Assembly: GCF_032854445.1 (NCBI RefSeq)
Contig: NC_088302.1
Location: 51,240,046 to 51,304,045, forward strand
DNA length: 64,000 nt
Source: Liolophura sinensis
Lineage: Eukaryota; Mollusca; Polyplacophora; Chitonida; Chitonidae
Direction of reading: 5' to 3'
Part shown: piece after piece, positions 1 through 11,939 of the stretch
Layout: each line of letters opens with the position of its first letter
Numbering within the stretch: the stretch's first letter is position 1
Notes under the pieces: model-generated
Databases searched by the model: none
Told to the model about the DNA's origin: nothing
Seen by the model: the letters and a program-made list of their open reading frames with translations, nothing else
Made by a program: the position numbers and the translations under genes

Positions 1-850
1 CCACGAAAGAAAATGTGACATTGTTCCAGCATCAGATAAAATTTCTAATAAGGTAATCTTTATTTGTAAAAAAATATTACAACCAAATTCATGTAGAGTG
101 ATAAAATACGTGTACAACAACGTCCATCTTATCTGCTGCTACATGCAATATGGAGAAAACATTCAACAAACATTTAGCCTTTCGTAAATATACATGTAGG
201 CTCCCTTGCGGTCATACTGATATACATTAGCTTTACTCCATTCCTAAACTGCACAAATCCCCTTACAAAGCTCGATTTATCGCGGGTTCAAGACACTGTT
301 TCACCAAACATTGTCCATTAAGCATCTAGAGCTGCACAGAAAAATTTTGGAGTGCCCTATTAATACTGCTGTGTAGTTTCAGGAAATCCCCGTGTTAACC
401 GCGTATGGGTTCTTAACACCTGAAAACGTCTCGCCCGGGAATTTGACCCTCAAGGCTACATACCATACCAAGACGTACCCACTTAGGATTCCTCTACTGT
501 CTACATTACAATTCCTCACAAACATTTAATTTCAAAGAACATGCATCGTTTTTAATTCTCTCGGTGTACAGTAAAACCGGTCATCGTTACGTCAACAGCA
601 AATTCTATACTGTTTACAAAGGTTACCATTTCTGGGAGGTTAAAATGTAAAAATCGATGATACCATTTACTAGCAGTCCATAGCTATTCTAGTGGGTAGA
701 TTTTATTTTCGTACATGGCCCTGATTAAATACAACAGACAGCCTGGGCTAACTTTTTAGCATCATGCCATCCAGGCATCCGTGCGATGGATTCTTTTATC
801 ATTTAAACTTTATATTTATTATACTTAAAAAAAAAATTATATAAATAAAA
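1..850. other. Flanking sequence, no gene seen
   Basis: I see no convincing coding exon, RNA gene or mobile element here. The sequence is AT-rich with only short open frames. Confidence 0.5.
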
Positions 851-955
851 GCATGGGGAATATTTTGCACAAGGAGAAGTCATTAGGTGTGTGTGTACAT
901 GTACTCTGTCTTCTTGTTTCAGGACGAGTTCATGCATGTCAACAAAGTGCTGCCG

Positions 956-1258
956 TCACCGACTCGAAGTATGATGCCAAAGACACCAGACATGAAACCC
1001 ACACCCAGTCACATTTGACTGACTCCAGGCCAACCAGTCCTCCTTGTTCTGGTGTCTTGTAATCATGGTAGCATCTGAGAGGCTTTCAGTTGATAACTTG
1101 AAATTCCACTGAATCTTTTTTCCTTCTTCAATTGTTGGATAGCCTTTCTGAGATGAAGTTGCGCCAGTGTGTCGGTTTCTGCTGTGCAGGATACCCAATG
1201 GAAGCATTTTTGGTCTTTGGTACGATCCAACTGATAAAGGCGGACGCACTATAACCAC
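956..1258 (-). CDS. Possible internal coding exon, unrecognised
   Basis: On the minus strand a stretch of about 100 codons is open and of mixed, exon-like composition (it includes RPPLSVGSYQRP, GYPTIEEGKKIQWNF and ATMITRHQNKEDW). A possible acceptor, ttatag, lies at the upstream edge (about 1250), so the segment may be spliced rather than starting at an ATG. I do not recognise the family. It could belong to a gene running leftward out of the window, or be chance. The opposite strand is also partly open, which weakens the case. Confidence 0.25.
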   Translation of the reverse strand: MVIVRPPLSVGSYQRPKMLPLGILHSRNRHTGATSSQKGYPTIEEGKKIQWNFKLSTESLSDATMITRHQNKEDWLAWSQSNVTGCGFHVWCLWHHTSSR

Positions 1259-1506
1259 AAAGCTTCATAATTTGAGAATACGGTTAAACTACAAAGGAAT
1301 TATATATGTGGTATGATGAGCTACGGTTTATAACTACACGTGTTAGCACTGGTCGAAGAGGCCCTAAGTGTTACTCTACTTAGGCTGTATTATATAAAAT
1401 GGAATCATTCCACTGTTATTAAACACGCTTTGTTCAGACGCTATCGTACATATACATCCAGGTGACTGTACGTATGTATTGATTGAACATGAGTATAAAT
1501 CCGGAA

Positions 1507-2045
1507 TTATACGGAGCCGGACGGAACAATATCCACCCGGCTCACAACTACGTCGTCGATCAATATGGCTAAATCAGACATGGGCGTATAGATGTTGGTT
1601 TTATTGCCGGTTGGAGGCCTCGAGTCCGAGGCCAGAAATACCACAGATTTTCTCACTTTGCAAATGCGGATGTAACTGATGGCCTGAGGCATGTATAATG
1701 ATACCAGGCCGTGGAATTATCACTGGACTCATGCTTTATGTGGGTCCGCCACTTTTTACTATTCAAACCGTTGATATAATCTAGTAAGAGGAGAAACAGC
1801 AGGGCGCTCTCCGTGCGGGCATTATACGTATATACCCACGGCTGACAAGTGTTGTGGACTGGCTGCTGTAAGATAACCCCCCTTTTCTTCCTGTACACCT
1901 GTCCAGGCAACGCGATCACCCCGGGGCCAATAGGCACCAATATTATCCGATCCAGAATTGGTAGGGATAGTAGACTTCTGTCACCTCTAGGGTTAACACC
2001 GGTCTGCAGTAAGATTTCTATTAGGCCTTGGCTCATCTCTGTCAC
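1507..2045 (-). CDS. Possible minus-strand coding segments, unrecognised
   Basis: Two minus-strand open segments (about 2045-1653 and 1692-1507) lie in sequence richer in GC than its surroundings. The first starts with MTEMSQGLIEILL; the second contains NIYTPMSDLAILIDDV. Together with the open segment at 956-1258 they could be exons of one leftward gene. I cannot connect them by convincing splice sites and recognise no domain. Treat as candidate only. Confidence 0.2.
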
Positions 2046-2082
2046 AGTAGTAATTCAACTCACCTATGGCGTAAACAACTGA

Positions 2083-3348
2083 AAAACCACGGTTTATATA
2101 CTCGTTACTCTGCATGCAAGGCATTTGGCTTACAAGGTAGTCAATAAATGCCTAATCCTCGTACACACTCATCTCGCTCCAAAAGTCTTACTGGTTAGTC
2201 ACAAATTTAGCGTAGCTATTAAACAGTTCTGAAATTTAGTCTCTGGTGAGTCCAAGTCAGCTTAATGGCCCTGGCCTGTTGAAGAGAGCTAAAATGCTGG
2301 CTCCGCTATGGTTTTCCGTAAGGAAGTATATCAGGTATAGGGTAATAGGTGGTCGCTTGTCTTGAGATGTGTTTGAATCAGAGGAAATATGTGCATCTGT
2401 AAAGAGTGTGCAATTAAGTTACCGTACCCATTTCACACAGGTTTATTCTCATCATTTCTCCACTCATGAAATACCGTCATCCAAGGAGTGCAAACCTCAC
2501 GGACACATGCAGCACTCAACACAACACCATTGCATCAATCAACCAAGGTCAGTTCCATTTCACCCACTCACAAACCACATAAGCGTAGTAATCTAATCTG
2601 GATACAAATGCTTCTCCACCAAAATATCACTCTTAATGTTTCAATCACATAAAATTTAGTCCAGCCTCCCACTTTCGTCGGTATGTTTGAGGACTGTTTC
2701 ACAAAAAGTCTAAAGGCAAAATCAGATAGCAGTTTTCTCGAATCCGTTTCACAGAGGAATTATTTGACCAGCGGTTAAAAGTTTTTGTCTTGAGCTTTGG
2801 AAGTTACCGGTACCCCAAAATCTATAACCAGCTCCGGAAGTAGCTAGGAGACAGCAAAGTTGGCTTTAAAAGTATTGTGTGTCCAAATTTTAAAGTTTAC
2901 TTATGGATTCTGAGAAAACAGGAAGAAATCACCGTCTTACAGCGCACAAGAGTTTTTAAAGCTCACAAACCATCAAAACGCGTCTGTTGTTGATGTTTCG
3001 CTTCGACCGTTTGTAGTGTGAGAGTTATCCCCCTTGGTCTGCAAACTTTGATAAAACGAAAATAAAGGAGAAATTATTCCTTTTGTGTCATTTATGCACC
3101 CTAATTTCATTTAAATCATTTATATTTTGAAGCTAATTTAACAATCAAGAATGGATTCTACCACTAAAATTGGTGCAGAGAGGCCGGCTATGGTAATTGT
3201 TTCTTTCTTTCTTTGTATCAATTTTTTTAACTCAACCTGCTCACGATACCAGTAGTGGGCTAAATGACCCTTACCTGACTAACAGACTTTACAGGGCTAG
3301 AAAAGTTTTGTAACATAGGCCCCATATCTAAATAACCATTTCCTGGTC
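2083..3348. other. Intergenic, no gene seen
   Basis: Only short open frames without splice context. Nothing recognisable. Confidence 0.5.
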
Positions 3349-3450
3349 ACTCCACCATTCACCATTTTCCTTCCACCATTATATTAGCAGCTGTTGTACA
3401 AGTGAAATATTTTTGAATACGCCAACATCAATCAAGTAAATAAATCAATA
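3349..3450 (+). mobile_element. SINE 3' fragment (family 1)
   Basis: It matches the 3' core of the full SINE at 46951-47220: ccttccaccat, then tacaagtgaaatatttttga, then catcaatcaagtaaataaat. It is diverged and truncated at the 5' side. Confidence 0.6.
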
Positions 3451-3516
3451 CATAATAACGACAAAAAAAAAATTATTCTAGTAACAAGTAAACTTGATGA
3501 GATCTGATGTCATTTG

Positions 3517-3522
3517 TTTATT
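3517..3522 (-). terminator. Candidate MED7 poly(A) signal
   Basis: TTTATT on the plus strand reads AATAAA on the minus strand, about 235 bp past the MED7 stop codon. This is a plausible 3' end for a short UTR. No transcript evidence is available. Confidence 0.4.
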
Positions 3523-3755
3523 GGATGTAGACAACGTAAAGCAACTAAGCGAAAACTCAAAATCTGTTTGTGTGCCATAACATTAGTCTATGAAGAATGG
3601 CACAGGTTTCACCTTGGCCCATACGTACATACCACTTAAATGTAGAATTTATATTTACATGAATCCTGTTCATGGAGAGATATGTCTGACTGATAAATAT
3701 CACAAGATTTTATGGTACAAATGAGAATATGATGATGACAATGTTATGAGAGATG

Positions 3756-4302
3756 CTAGCAGTTCATGGTGTCGATGATGTCACACATCATTCTGTCTAA
3801 TCCGTCACATGGTTCTTGGGGCGGGGTCTCATGATGGGTCTGTTCAGTGGCCTGCAGTATCTCAGACTTCACAAGCACTTTAGAGTTCATCCCTCCATCA
3901 TCTGGTAGACCTGTAATGGCTCCCTGTAGAAGCTCTTTCACCTTGTCCAGATGTTTCTGAAACCGGTCTGCCGTCTCAAGACGCTGTCGTTTCTGCAGTT
4001 CCATCATCACTCGAAGTGTTTTCTCGTGCCTGATGTGGTCGAAATTCATTTATGAGATGATGCATGTGGATGAACAGTAAATTTAGATCGTCAATTTTCT
4101 CTGCTCTTTTTGGCGAATCAGGACATTTAATCAGAATGTCCAGCAAGTCCAGGAAATTCACCAACAGTGAATGGTTCATTTTTTTGAGTTCTCGTTTTGG
4201 GTCATAGTTCTGTGGATAGAGGCGCCTTAGTCCTTGCATCTCCAACGGCCGAATAATATGATCTTCTGCATTGAAAGTCTGTCCAAATATCATGTAAGTG
4301 TC
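3756..4302 (-). CDS. MED7: MED7 exon 2 (terminal) with apparent frameshift
   Basis: It starts after acceptor ttcag (4304-4303) with DTYMIFG and ends at TAG (3758-3756). It holds the [13 protein letters not shown] and [16 protein letters not shown] blocks, then the [13 protein letters not shown] helix and an acidic tail. Between HQARE and TLRVMM the frame changes by one base at a run of four A (minus strand; TTTT at 4019-4022). As given, the upstream frame runs into a stop at 3976. Homology continues smoothly across the break, so the shift is an assembly indel in a short homopolymer, a recent mutation or, least likely, programmed. No other damage is visible. Confidence 0.9.
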
Positions 4303-6671
4303 CTGAATTGAAATGGAAGTAGAAAATGTCATCACGCAAAGATAAAAACCACATGTACATGTATTTCATAAGTATTCCTGAGCTGAACAAGGACTTGATC
4401 AATGCCAACTGTAATACTGTTTTCTCACCACTATGGCTATGGGACAAAGAGGAAGCTTTTCTTACCAGTTGTTAGCTGTACTTTCCTGTACTGGAGGTGA
4501 TGGAGGATAGTTGTTATATTATGAATGTGACGTGCAGAAGATTTGCCTGTATTGGAGGTGATGCAGGACTGCTGTTATATCACGAATATGTAGTGCAGAA
4601 GACTTACCTGTATTGGAGGTAATGAAGGAATATTGCTACATCATGAATGTGAGGTGCAGATGACTTACGTATATTGGAGGTGATAGAGGACTCCTGTTAT
4701 ATCATGAAAGTCAAGTGCAGATGACTTACCTGTATTGAAGGTGATCGAGGATTGCTAATATATCACAAAATATGAGACAAAGAAGTCTTACCTGTATGGG
4801 AGATGATGGAGGATTATTGCTATATCGCGAATGTGAGGTGCAGAAGACTTACCTGTATTGGAGGTGATGGAGGATTGCTGTTATATCATGAATGTGAGGT
4901 GCAGAAGAGTTACCTGTATTAGAAGTGATGGAGGATTGTTAATATATCACAAAGTATGAGACACAGCAGACCTACCAGTATGGGAGATGATGGAGGATTA
5001 ATGCTATATAACGAATGTGAAGTGCAGAAGACCTACCTGTATTAGAGGTGAAGGAAAATTGCTGTTATATCATGAATGTGAGGTGCAGAAGACTTACCTG
5101 TATTGGTGGTGATGGAGGATTGCTGTTATATCATGAACGTGAGGTGCAGAAGACTTACCTGTATTAGAGGTGAAGGAGGATTGTTAATATATCACAAAGT
5201 ATGAGACACAGCAGACCTACCAGTATGGGAGATGATGGAGGATTAATGCTATATAACGAATGTGAAGTGCAGAAGACCTACCTGTATTAGAGGTGAAGGA
5301 AAATTGCTGTTATATCATGAATGTGAGGTGCAGAAGACTTACCTGTATTGGTGGTGATGGAGGATTGCTGTCATATCATGAACGTGAGGTGCAGAAGACT
5401 TACCTGTATTAGAGGTGAAGGAGGATTGTTAATATATCACAAAATATGAGACACAGCAGACCTACCAGTATGGGAGATGATGGAGGATTAATGCTATATA
5501 ACGAATGTGAAGTGCAGAAGACTTACCTGTATTAGAGGTGAAGGAGGATTGTTAATATATCACAAAATATGAGACACAGCAGACTTACCAGTATATGAGC
5601 TGATGAAGGATTACTGCTATATAACGAATGTGAAGTGCAGAAGACTTACCTCTACTGAAGGTGATGGAGGATTGCTGTTATATCACGAATGTGAAGTGCA
5701 GAAGACTTACCTGTATTAGAGGTGAAGGAAAATTGCTGTTATATCATGAATGTGAGGTGCAGAAGACTTACCTGTATTGGAGGTGATGAAGGATTGCTGT
5801 TATATCATGAATGTGAGGTGAAGAAGACTTACCTGTATTGGTGGTGATGGAGGATTGCTGTTATATCATGAATGTGAGGTGAAGAAGACTTACCTGTATT
5901 GGAGGTGATGAAGGATTGCTGTTATATCATGAATGTGAGGTGAAGAAGACTTACCTGTATTGGAGGTGATGAAGGATTGCTGTTATATCATGAATGTGAG
6001 GTGAAGAAGACTTACTGGTATTGGTGGTGATGGAGGTTTGTTTATATATCACGAATGTGAGAGACAGAAGACTAATCTGTATTGCTGGTGATGAAGGATT
6101 GTTGTTACGTCAAAAATATGAACCCTAGAAGACTTACCTGTATTGGTGGTGATGGAGGATTGCTGTTATATCATGAATGTGAGGTGCAGAAGCCTTACCT
6201 GTATTGGTGGCGATGAAGGATTGCTGTTATATCATGAATGTGAGGTGCAGAAGCCTTACCTGTATTGGTGGTGATGGAGGATTGCTGTTATATTGCTGCA
6301 GAAGACTTACCTGTATTGGACGTGATGGAGGATTGTTGTCATATCACGAAAGCAAGGTGCAGAAGACTTACCTGTATTGGTGGTGATGGAGGATTGCTGT
6401 TATATCATGAATGTGAGGTGCAGAAGCCTTACCTGTATTTGAAGTGATGGAGGATTGCTGTTATATCACGAATGTCAAGTGCAGAAGACTTACCTGTATT
6501 GGAGGTGGCGGAGGATTGTTGTCATATCACGAAAGCAAAGTGCAGAAGACTTACCTGTATTGGAGGTGGTGGAGGAGGAGCTTTGCCTTTCTTGATGTTG
6601 TCATCTGAATACATATTCACATACTGCATTGGTGGAAGGGGGTATGCACTCACCCCTTGATTCTCACCCAT
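3756..6671 (-). CDS. MED7: Mediator complex subunit 7 (whole gene, 2 coding exons)
   Basis: MED7 is a middle-module subunit of Mediator, the nuclear coactivator bridging transcription factors and RNA polymerase II; with MED21 it forms an elongated hinge. The protein is about 220 residues (human is about 233 from memory). It runs from [17 protein letters not shown] through a poly-Pro stretch, [42 protein letters not shown] and [16 protein letters not shown] to an acidic tail; I recall the same order of blocks in metazoan MED7. One phase-0 intron (6554-4303) has donor GTAAGT and acceptor ttcag. Oddities: the intron is almost entirely a tandem array of the exon 1 donor, and the second exon carries a one-base frameshift at 4019-4022. 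The start ATG has A at -3 and G at +4. The gene is divergent from the Tec-family kinase. Confidence 0.93.
4478..6575 (-). repeat. Minisatellite of the MED7 exon 1 splice donor (about 61 bp, some 34 copies)
   Basis: On the minus strand each unit reads roughly CACCTCCAATACAG|GTAAGTC, then about 40 bp of intron (ttctgcacctcacattcatg and on). The first copy is the true exon 1 end. Most copies keep an intact CAG|GTAAGT. A higher-order period of four units (about 245 bp) is visible around 5041 and 5286. The array fills more than 90 percent of the MED7 intron. Read-through of the true donor meets a stop within a few codons. Confidence 0.92.
6555..6671 (-). CDS. MED7: MED7 exon 1 (start codon, Pro-rich N-terminus)
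   Basis: The exon is 117 bp, 39 codons, and ends in phase 0 with ATACAG|GTAAGT. It encodes [17 protein letters not shown], then a conserved DDNIKKG and six prolines, as in the metazoan MED7 N-terminus. The ATG context is AAGATGG. The last part of this exon together with the donor is the source of the 61-bp array that fills the intron. Confidence 0.9.
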
Positions 6672-9560
6672 CTTTTTTCCTTAACTCTAAACAGAAGACA
6701 TAAATCAGTCATGTATTGTCAACATGTAAGAGGAATTTTGTTGAACAGTGCGAACTGGGCATGTCAGCATTACGTAGTAAATGTTCTAAGCTGCCTCATC
6801 TTCTACTATCGTCATGCAACAATTGTCGCCTGTTTTGTCAGTTATTGTTAGCTCACGTCCTATTTCCTATTGTCAGGAAAAATAATTTTCTACACCCTCA
6901 GGCATTCATAGAAATCCAAGACTTACAACTGGAAATTCAAAATTGAATTGACTTTTTTTTTCTTGTCAGACTGAGTTTACTTGTATTTTAAATGCCCACT
7001 TTAACCTGGTACAGAGTTTAATTCCACTTTAGCGACCGGTAATTTGGCAAACGTGAAGGTATATATGAAATATATATAGAAAGAGGAAGTTTAATTTCAT
7101 TTGTACACAAGAATTTCAGGTCTTTTGTGTTGACTGAGTTACCCGATTTAATAAAACAACAAATTATAACAATTCTGGCATGTCTCATAATAAGGTCTTG
7201 AAGTAATGGAACATTATCACGGGCAAAGTAATATACCATGCCAAGCATTACTGAATGGATTGCTTTATCTGCAAATCGAGAGTCTGCAATCTTCAAGAAA
7301 GGCAAAATTTAGGCCTGCATGACAAAAGTATATCAAAAATTCTTTATTTTTTTCTGGAATAATGTATTTTTAAGAAAACAAGCCTTAGTTCGTCTTAACA
7401 ATGTGTAATAAAACAAAGATCTAGACAATACACTGTTACATGGCTGGACTGGTGACAACAAATCTGTTGCTCAAAATACACACAAGGGAGGATTCTTGCC
7501 AAGTCATCATAGACTGAGCAAAGATTACTCAAAAATACATATATTTCCCTTTTTTATATACATAACTGATGAACAGACTGATAATGTCTTTCAACCACCA
7601 CTCAGACAGGCAAGCCTCATCGCGATTTGAAAGAAATATAACCTGTGAGGAGATTTGCATTTTTTTTTCTACGCTGACAAACTCTTTACCATTTGGTGTT
7701 AGTAAACGTACTGTAAACTAAATGAACCAAACGAAAAGTGCCACATACCAGAAGAATTCATAATTATGCCCAGAATGTCGTGCCACCAAATTACCTAAAC
7801 TGTTAAATTTCATCAATCGAACTTTGGAGGCAATGGCAGCATCATGTGTGGAGGGCTTTAATAGCTTCATAAAGGGTGAAGGGAAGTAATTCAGCTGAAA
7901 TCATGTTTGTTCTGTGACTCCCACTTCAGCATGTGTCTTTGTTTACCCCGAGACAATAGGATTACGATTGTCAGCACAGTTTTTATTTACCATTTATTTA
8001 CTTCATTTTACATCAATAAAAACTTGATATCACTCAAATCTGGCCAAAGTGATGCCTCAAGACATACTTATGACAAAAATTTGGCCCTTTTTCCTGTGAA
8101 TATTTTGACACTGGTAAAAAAAAAAAAAAGGGGATTGCGTTAATTCTGCTTTTGCGGTAAATCAATCCGCATAAGTTCGAGGGAGCAGTGTATGTAACAA
8201 AGACTGGGCTTATCCTGATCAGACATGTATCATTGCAATAAAATAGATATAAACCATCCATGTTCAGTTGGTTGGTTGTTATCCAACAAACAAATAACTA
8301 CTAGAAAAGCCTCTTTACAAGTACACTATCCTTGGCTATGTTGTAACCACCCAAGGGAGCCTTTCCTCAGATCACTGACTAGCTTTGACCTAATTTCCAT
8401 TGCCTGTAAACACTTATGCTTCAGGGAGAGGTCAGCCAAAATCATGTTGTGTTGCATTAAGTTTTAGATTGAAATACAAGTCTTGTCCTTGTATATGAAC
8501 TTCCCTGTATGGATTGGAAAAATGCACAGGTCTGCCCTTTCAAGTGCCTCTACTATTGTTTTCACATCTCAACAAGGTATCAGTACAAGGATATAGTTCC
8601 TATCCACCAAAGTTTCTTCGGTATCAGAGGGCTGGTGACTTGTCACTGACAGCTGGAAAATCATGTTAATTATATGATCCCCAACAGACCTTTGACCGGA
8701 GAACAATTATCCATACACCTCACCATTCTTTTTGGTTAATATGGGATGTCCCAAACAGTACATTTCAAGTGGCTCAAAAGGGGGCCTCAAGCTCAGAAGA
8801 GCATACTGTTTGATGCCAACATGAAAAGGGGGCACTCCTGGGGATTTTTTGATGATGTAGGTGTGAAGCAAAACCTATTGACCCGGTTACTACAAAATTT
8901 AGGATCTACATGAATCAGTTTCAATTTATCACCATGACTATTTGGCCCACAGAGATATACACCCGTCCATCACTAAACTAATTTAAATCGCAGTGAGTAT
9001 ATCAACAGCATAGATTCAGTAATTGATTCAAACAGCTGCCTGCTCCCTATCTAAAACCAATACAAGTGCAAGCTTTTTACTGTTACACACAGTATTAAGC
9101 ACTGTGCGCTGTGTTTTTTTTTTTTTTTTTGATACAAAGAATCCGTAAATCATAAATATGTGACAACATCACATAGCATATGCTCAGGGGACACCGCTCT
9201 GTGCTTCTACTGAGTTACACAGGTCAATATACAGATTTAATGGGGCACCCAGATTGACCTGATTCTGCCATAAAGTTGCTGAAGACAGATGGTTATGTGA
9301 TTAACATTATGTGTTAATAGGATGCTTGATCTCAAATCTTCTGTGTTGGTGATCTGTCTTTGAACATTGTGGGGAAAGCAACACAGCTCGAGTCCATTTA
9401 CTCTAGCCGTGTTGGCATAAATAGGCTAGCTAGACCATCTTGGTCGTGAAAATCAGGGCTGACTGCTTGGCTTGTCACAGGTCCATCCACTGACGACTGA
9501 ATTCCAACGCTACGCGAATATGATTCGAAAACAATTCAGTCTTTATCCAAAAATTTAAGT
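6672..9560. other. MED7 upstream region, no gene seen
   Basis: No supported exon. It should contain the MED7 5' UTR and possibly its promoter, but no TATA box or CpG-rich block stands out. It has short poly-A and poly-T runs (8106-8120, 9114-9131). Confidence 0.45.
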
Positions 9561-9700
9561 ATTTATACCAGAAAAACACAGAATTGATTTTTTTTTTTAC
9601 TCCAGGAATCAGTTTTTAACTGAATTTTACCACAGAACACGTCTAAAATCGATGTGTATGAATCCCTGGCCCTTAGCCACTTTCTCAGGAAGTTACTTAC

Positions 9701-9811
9701 TTCAACAAAGGCTGCATTTGTGTCATTAGATCCAAAATAGAGGTACTGGTGTGTTGTTACATGCAAAACTTTTCTTTCTTCAATGCAGCCAATCTGGCGG
9801 CACGTTTCCAT
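9701..9811 (-). CDS. Possible first coding exon, unrecognised
   Basis: A minus-strand ATG opens METCRQIGCIEERKVLHV and runs 37 codons to a consensus donor GTAAGT (GTTGAA|GTAAGT). Composition looks coding, but no downstream exon was found and I do not recognise the protein. It lies in the interval between MED7 and the kinase. It could also be chance. Confidence 0.2.
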
Positions 9812-9973
9812 GAAGCTAGATACGAGAGCCTCAATTTTGCATCCTCAACTTCCTAACTATGACAGGAGGCCAGTGCACCGAAAAAGAGTAGATTTGACAA
9901 AGTTTAACCCAAATTTATGGATACAGAATGCGAATTTAATGTGAAATGAACTGTTAGTTACGTGGTAAGTGCA

Positions 9974-10183
9974 CTATTCTACATATGCAGAATATTTGTT
10001 TTCAATTTTGACGAGGTTTTTGTCAGAAATGTGCATCATACCACAATGAAGCAGAACATGGATGATGTGCGAATCAGCTTGGGCCTTCGTTGAATTCGAA
10101 ATCTGAAGTTTGAGGCCTTTCGTGTCGAAAACAAAATGGCCGCTCAATATTAAAGCATTGAGGAAAAGGTCACATTTTACCAC
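9974..10183 (-). other. Minus-strand open segment / possible promoter area
   Basis: An open segment of about 69 codons includes, on the plus strand, caaaatggccgctc, which resembles a YY1-type motif often found near transcription starts. It may mark a divergent promoter or a 5' UTR exon. Weak evidence. Confidence 0.15.
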
Positions 10184-10504
10184 CTCGCTAGCGACCAGTA
10201 AGGTCTAGTTGTAAGGTCTATTTAGCAAAACTAAGCTGAAATTAAGGGACGAATGTGAAGTTACCTGGAATGGGATTAACGCGGAACTGGCTTATACAAG
10301 ACTGTACGTGAGATTGATGTAAAATATGACGATTAATTGAGCACTGAATAATCCTTCCAGGACCTTAAGATGAGAAGAGACAGAATCAGATATAATGCAA
10401 ATTGGCTTGCCTTATTATCGGCGGCTAGTTAGACGATGAACTGTGGAATACATATAGCATATCAATGTCGTCTGATTACGTAGTGCATCTTTGTGCTTAC
10501 CACT

Positions 10505-11842
10505 GATGAAGAGACTGAAGCAAAGACTCGTCCACAAGCACTGCTGGATACGAACGGGACTCCACGACAGGAGAGCTCTAATAATAGAAGAGCTCTGCTG
10601 ACAGAAGGATGGGCCGCGGCGCTTCCTGGTGTTACCAAGGGGAGGACAGACGAGAGTTTACGAAGCTTTGGTGAGGATCTTTTTGGTTAAAAGAGAAAGT
10701 AACAAGTGTTAAGACCTAATACGTGCTAATGAAGAGTTCTAGTGTCAGTTTAAGACAAATTTATATCATTTCATAAACTTTTAAAACTTTTTGGGGGACT
10801 GTTATTAGGTTTGATACAACAACAACGTACATGGTTTTCGACCGGCTTATAGTTATTGTATACGTTACGGTTACAATTACCTATGTGTTAGAAAGTAATT
10901 TTTACGTATTGTTTGCTATGTATGTTGAGAATGAATTAGCTATTGACGAATGTAAAATAAGCCTGGTGATAATTTTTGAATAAATGGTAATTTGGAGGAT
11001 AAGTGGGAAGGTCCGTCAGCAACCTGCGAATGGTCGTGGGTTTCCCTCGGGCAGCCCGGTTTCCTTCCACCATAATGCTGGCCGCTGTTGTATAAGTGAA
11101 ATATTCTTGAGTACAGCATAAAACATCAATCAAATAAATAAATAAATTAATTTGGAAGATTTGTCTGTGTGGTGGATTTAGTTTTATCCAAGTAAATCAA
11201 CCGTTGTTCATGTATGTCACTGTATATATAACTTATATTTAAGTTATTGTGGCATGTGATGAAATGATAAGTTAAAAGAAGAAAAAATAACCCTCAATTT
11301 ATATATTCAATATGTTAATTTTAAAGAGAATTGTCCTATGACAAATGCGATTGTAAAAGTAGTGAAAGATTTAGAAATAAAATTGCACAGTGGAATGGTG
11401 AGAAAAACTTTTTTTTAGTGGGAAAATAAATTTGCACTATGAAAGTAAAAAATATATATAATTGTAGTATATAATTTTTAGAATTGTTGGCATTTTGTCT
11501 GTTATCAGAAATGATACATTGTTTAATAGATTAAATTAAATTTAAATACGATAAGAATTGAACCCTAATGAAAGAACTGAATGATTAAATTAGAAATGGT
11601 CATGAAAGTCCAGATTCAGCTATACACATCTGAATACTTGATATGTCTTGGTTTTTCTTTATGTAATGCTGGTGTTACATTTTCCTCCTCTTTTTTCAGA
11701 TCGGCCTTTGAGAGTTTGGAAATACAGTAATAATGTTGAAAAGCAAGATTTTGTTGCTGAAACAGATAACTTAGCCCATGGCTGCGGTAGGGTGTTAACC
11801 GTGGGAAGCAATATGTTGAATGGATACAGGTCTGTTTCCTAG
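10505..11842 (+). CDS. Spliced upstream ORF or small gene before the kinase
   Basis: Two open segments join in frame. The first ends at 10670 with ...SLRSF and a phase-1 donor TTTG|GTGAGG. The second begins at 11700 after a very strong acceptor (tttcctcctcttttttcag) and reads DRPLRVWKYSNNVEKQD to a TAG at 11840-11842. The join regenerates an Asp codon. The combined peptide is about 100 residues and not recognised. No ATG is present in frame in the first segment (a stop lies at 10481), so an upstream exon is needed or translation starts elsewhere. No AATAAA separates its stop from the kinase ATG 98 bp later, so both may share one transcript, but the frames differ. The exact left edge is uncertain. 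Confidence 0.4.
10985..11150 (+). mobile_element. SINE family 1, 3' two thirds
   Basis: It matches the full copy at 46951-47220 from aagtgggaaggtc through aacctgcgaatggtcgtggg and accataatgctggccgctgt to catcaatcaaataaataaat. The tRNA-like head is missing. It lies in the intron of the upstream spliced ORF. Confidence 0.85.
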
Positions 11843-11939
11843 GATGTATAGGCATACTGTACATGTATTTAAATTGTCCAGTCCTGGAATTTAAATAATC
11901 GGCCATTGTCATGATTTGGATGAGGATTACTCTTTCGTC

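Noticed and set aside
6204-6660. Plus-strand open frames in the MED7 intron
   Set aside because: They are translations of the donor array antisense to MED7.
11916-11939. Kinase start upstream of 11940
   Set aside because: The frame is open there but has no ATG; 11940 is the first ATG, with good context and at the position expected for the PH domain.
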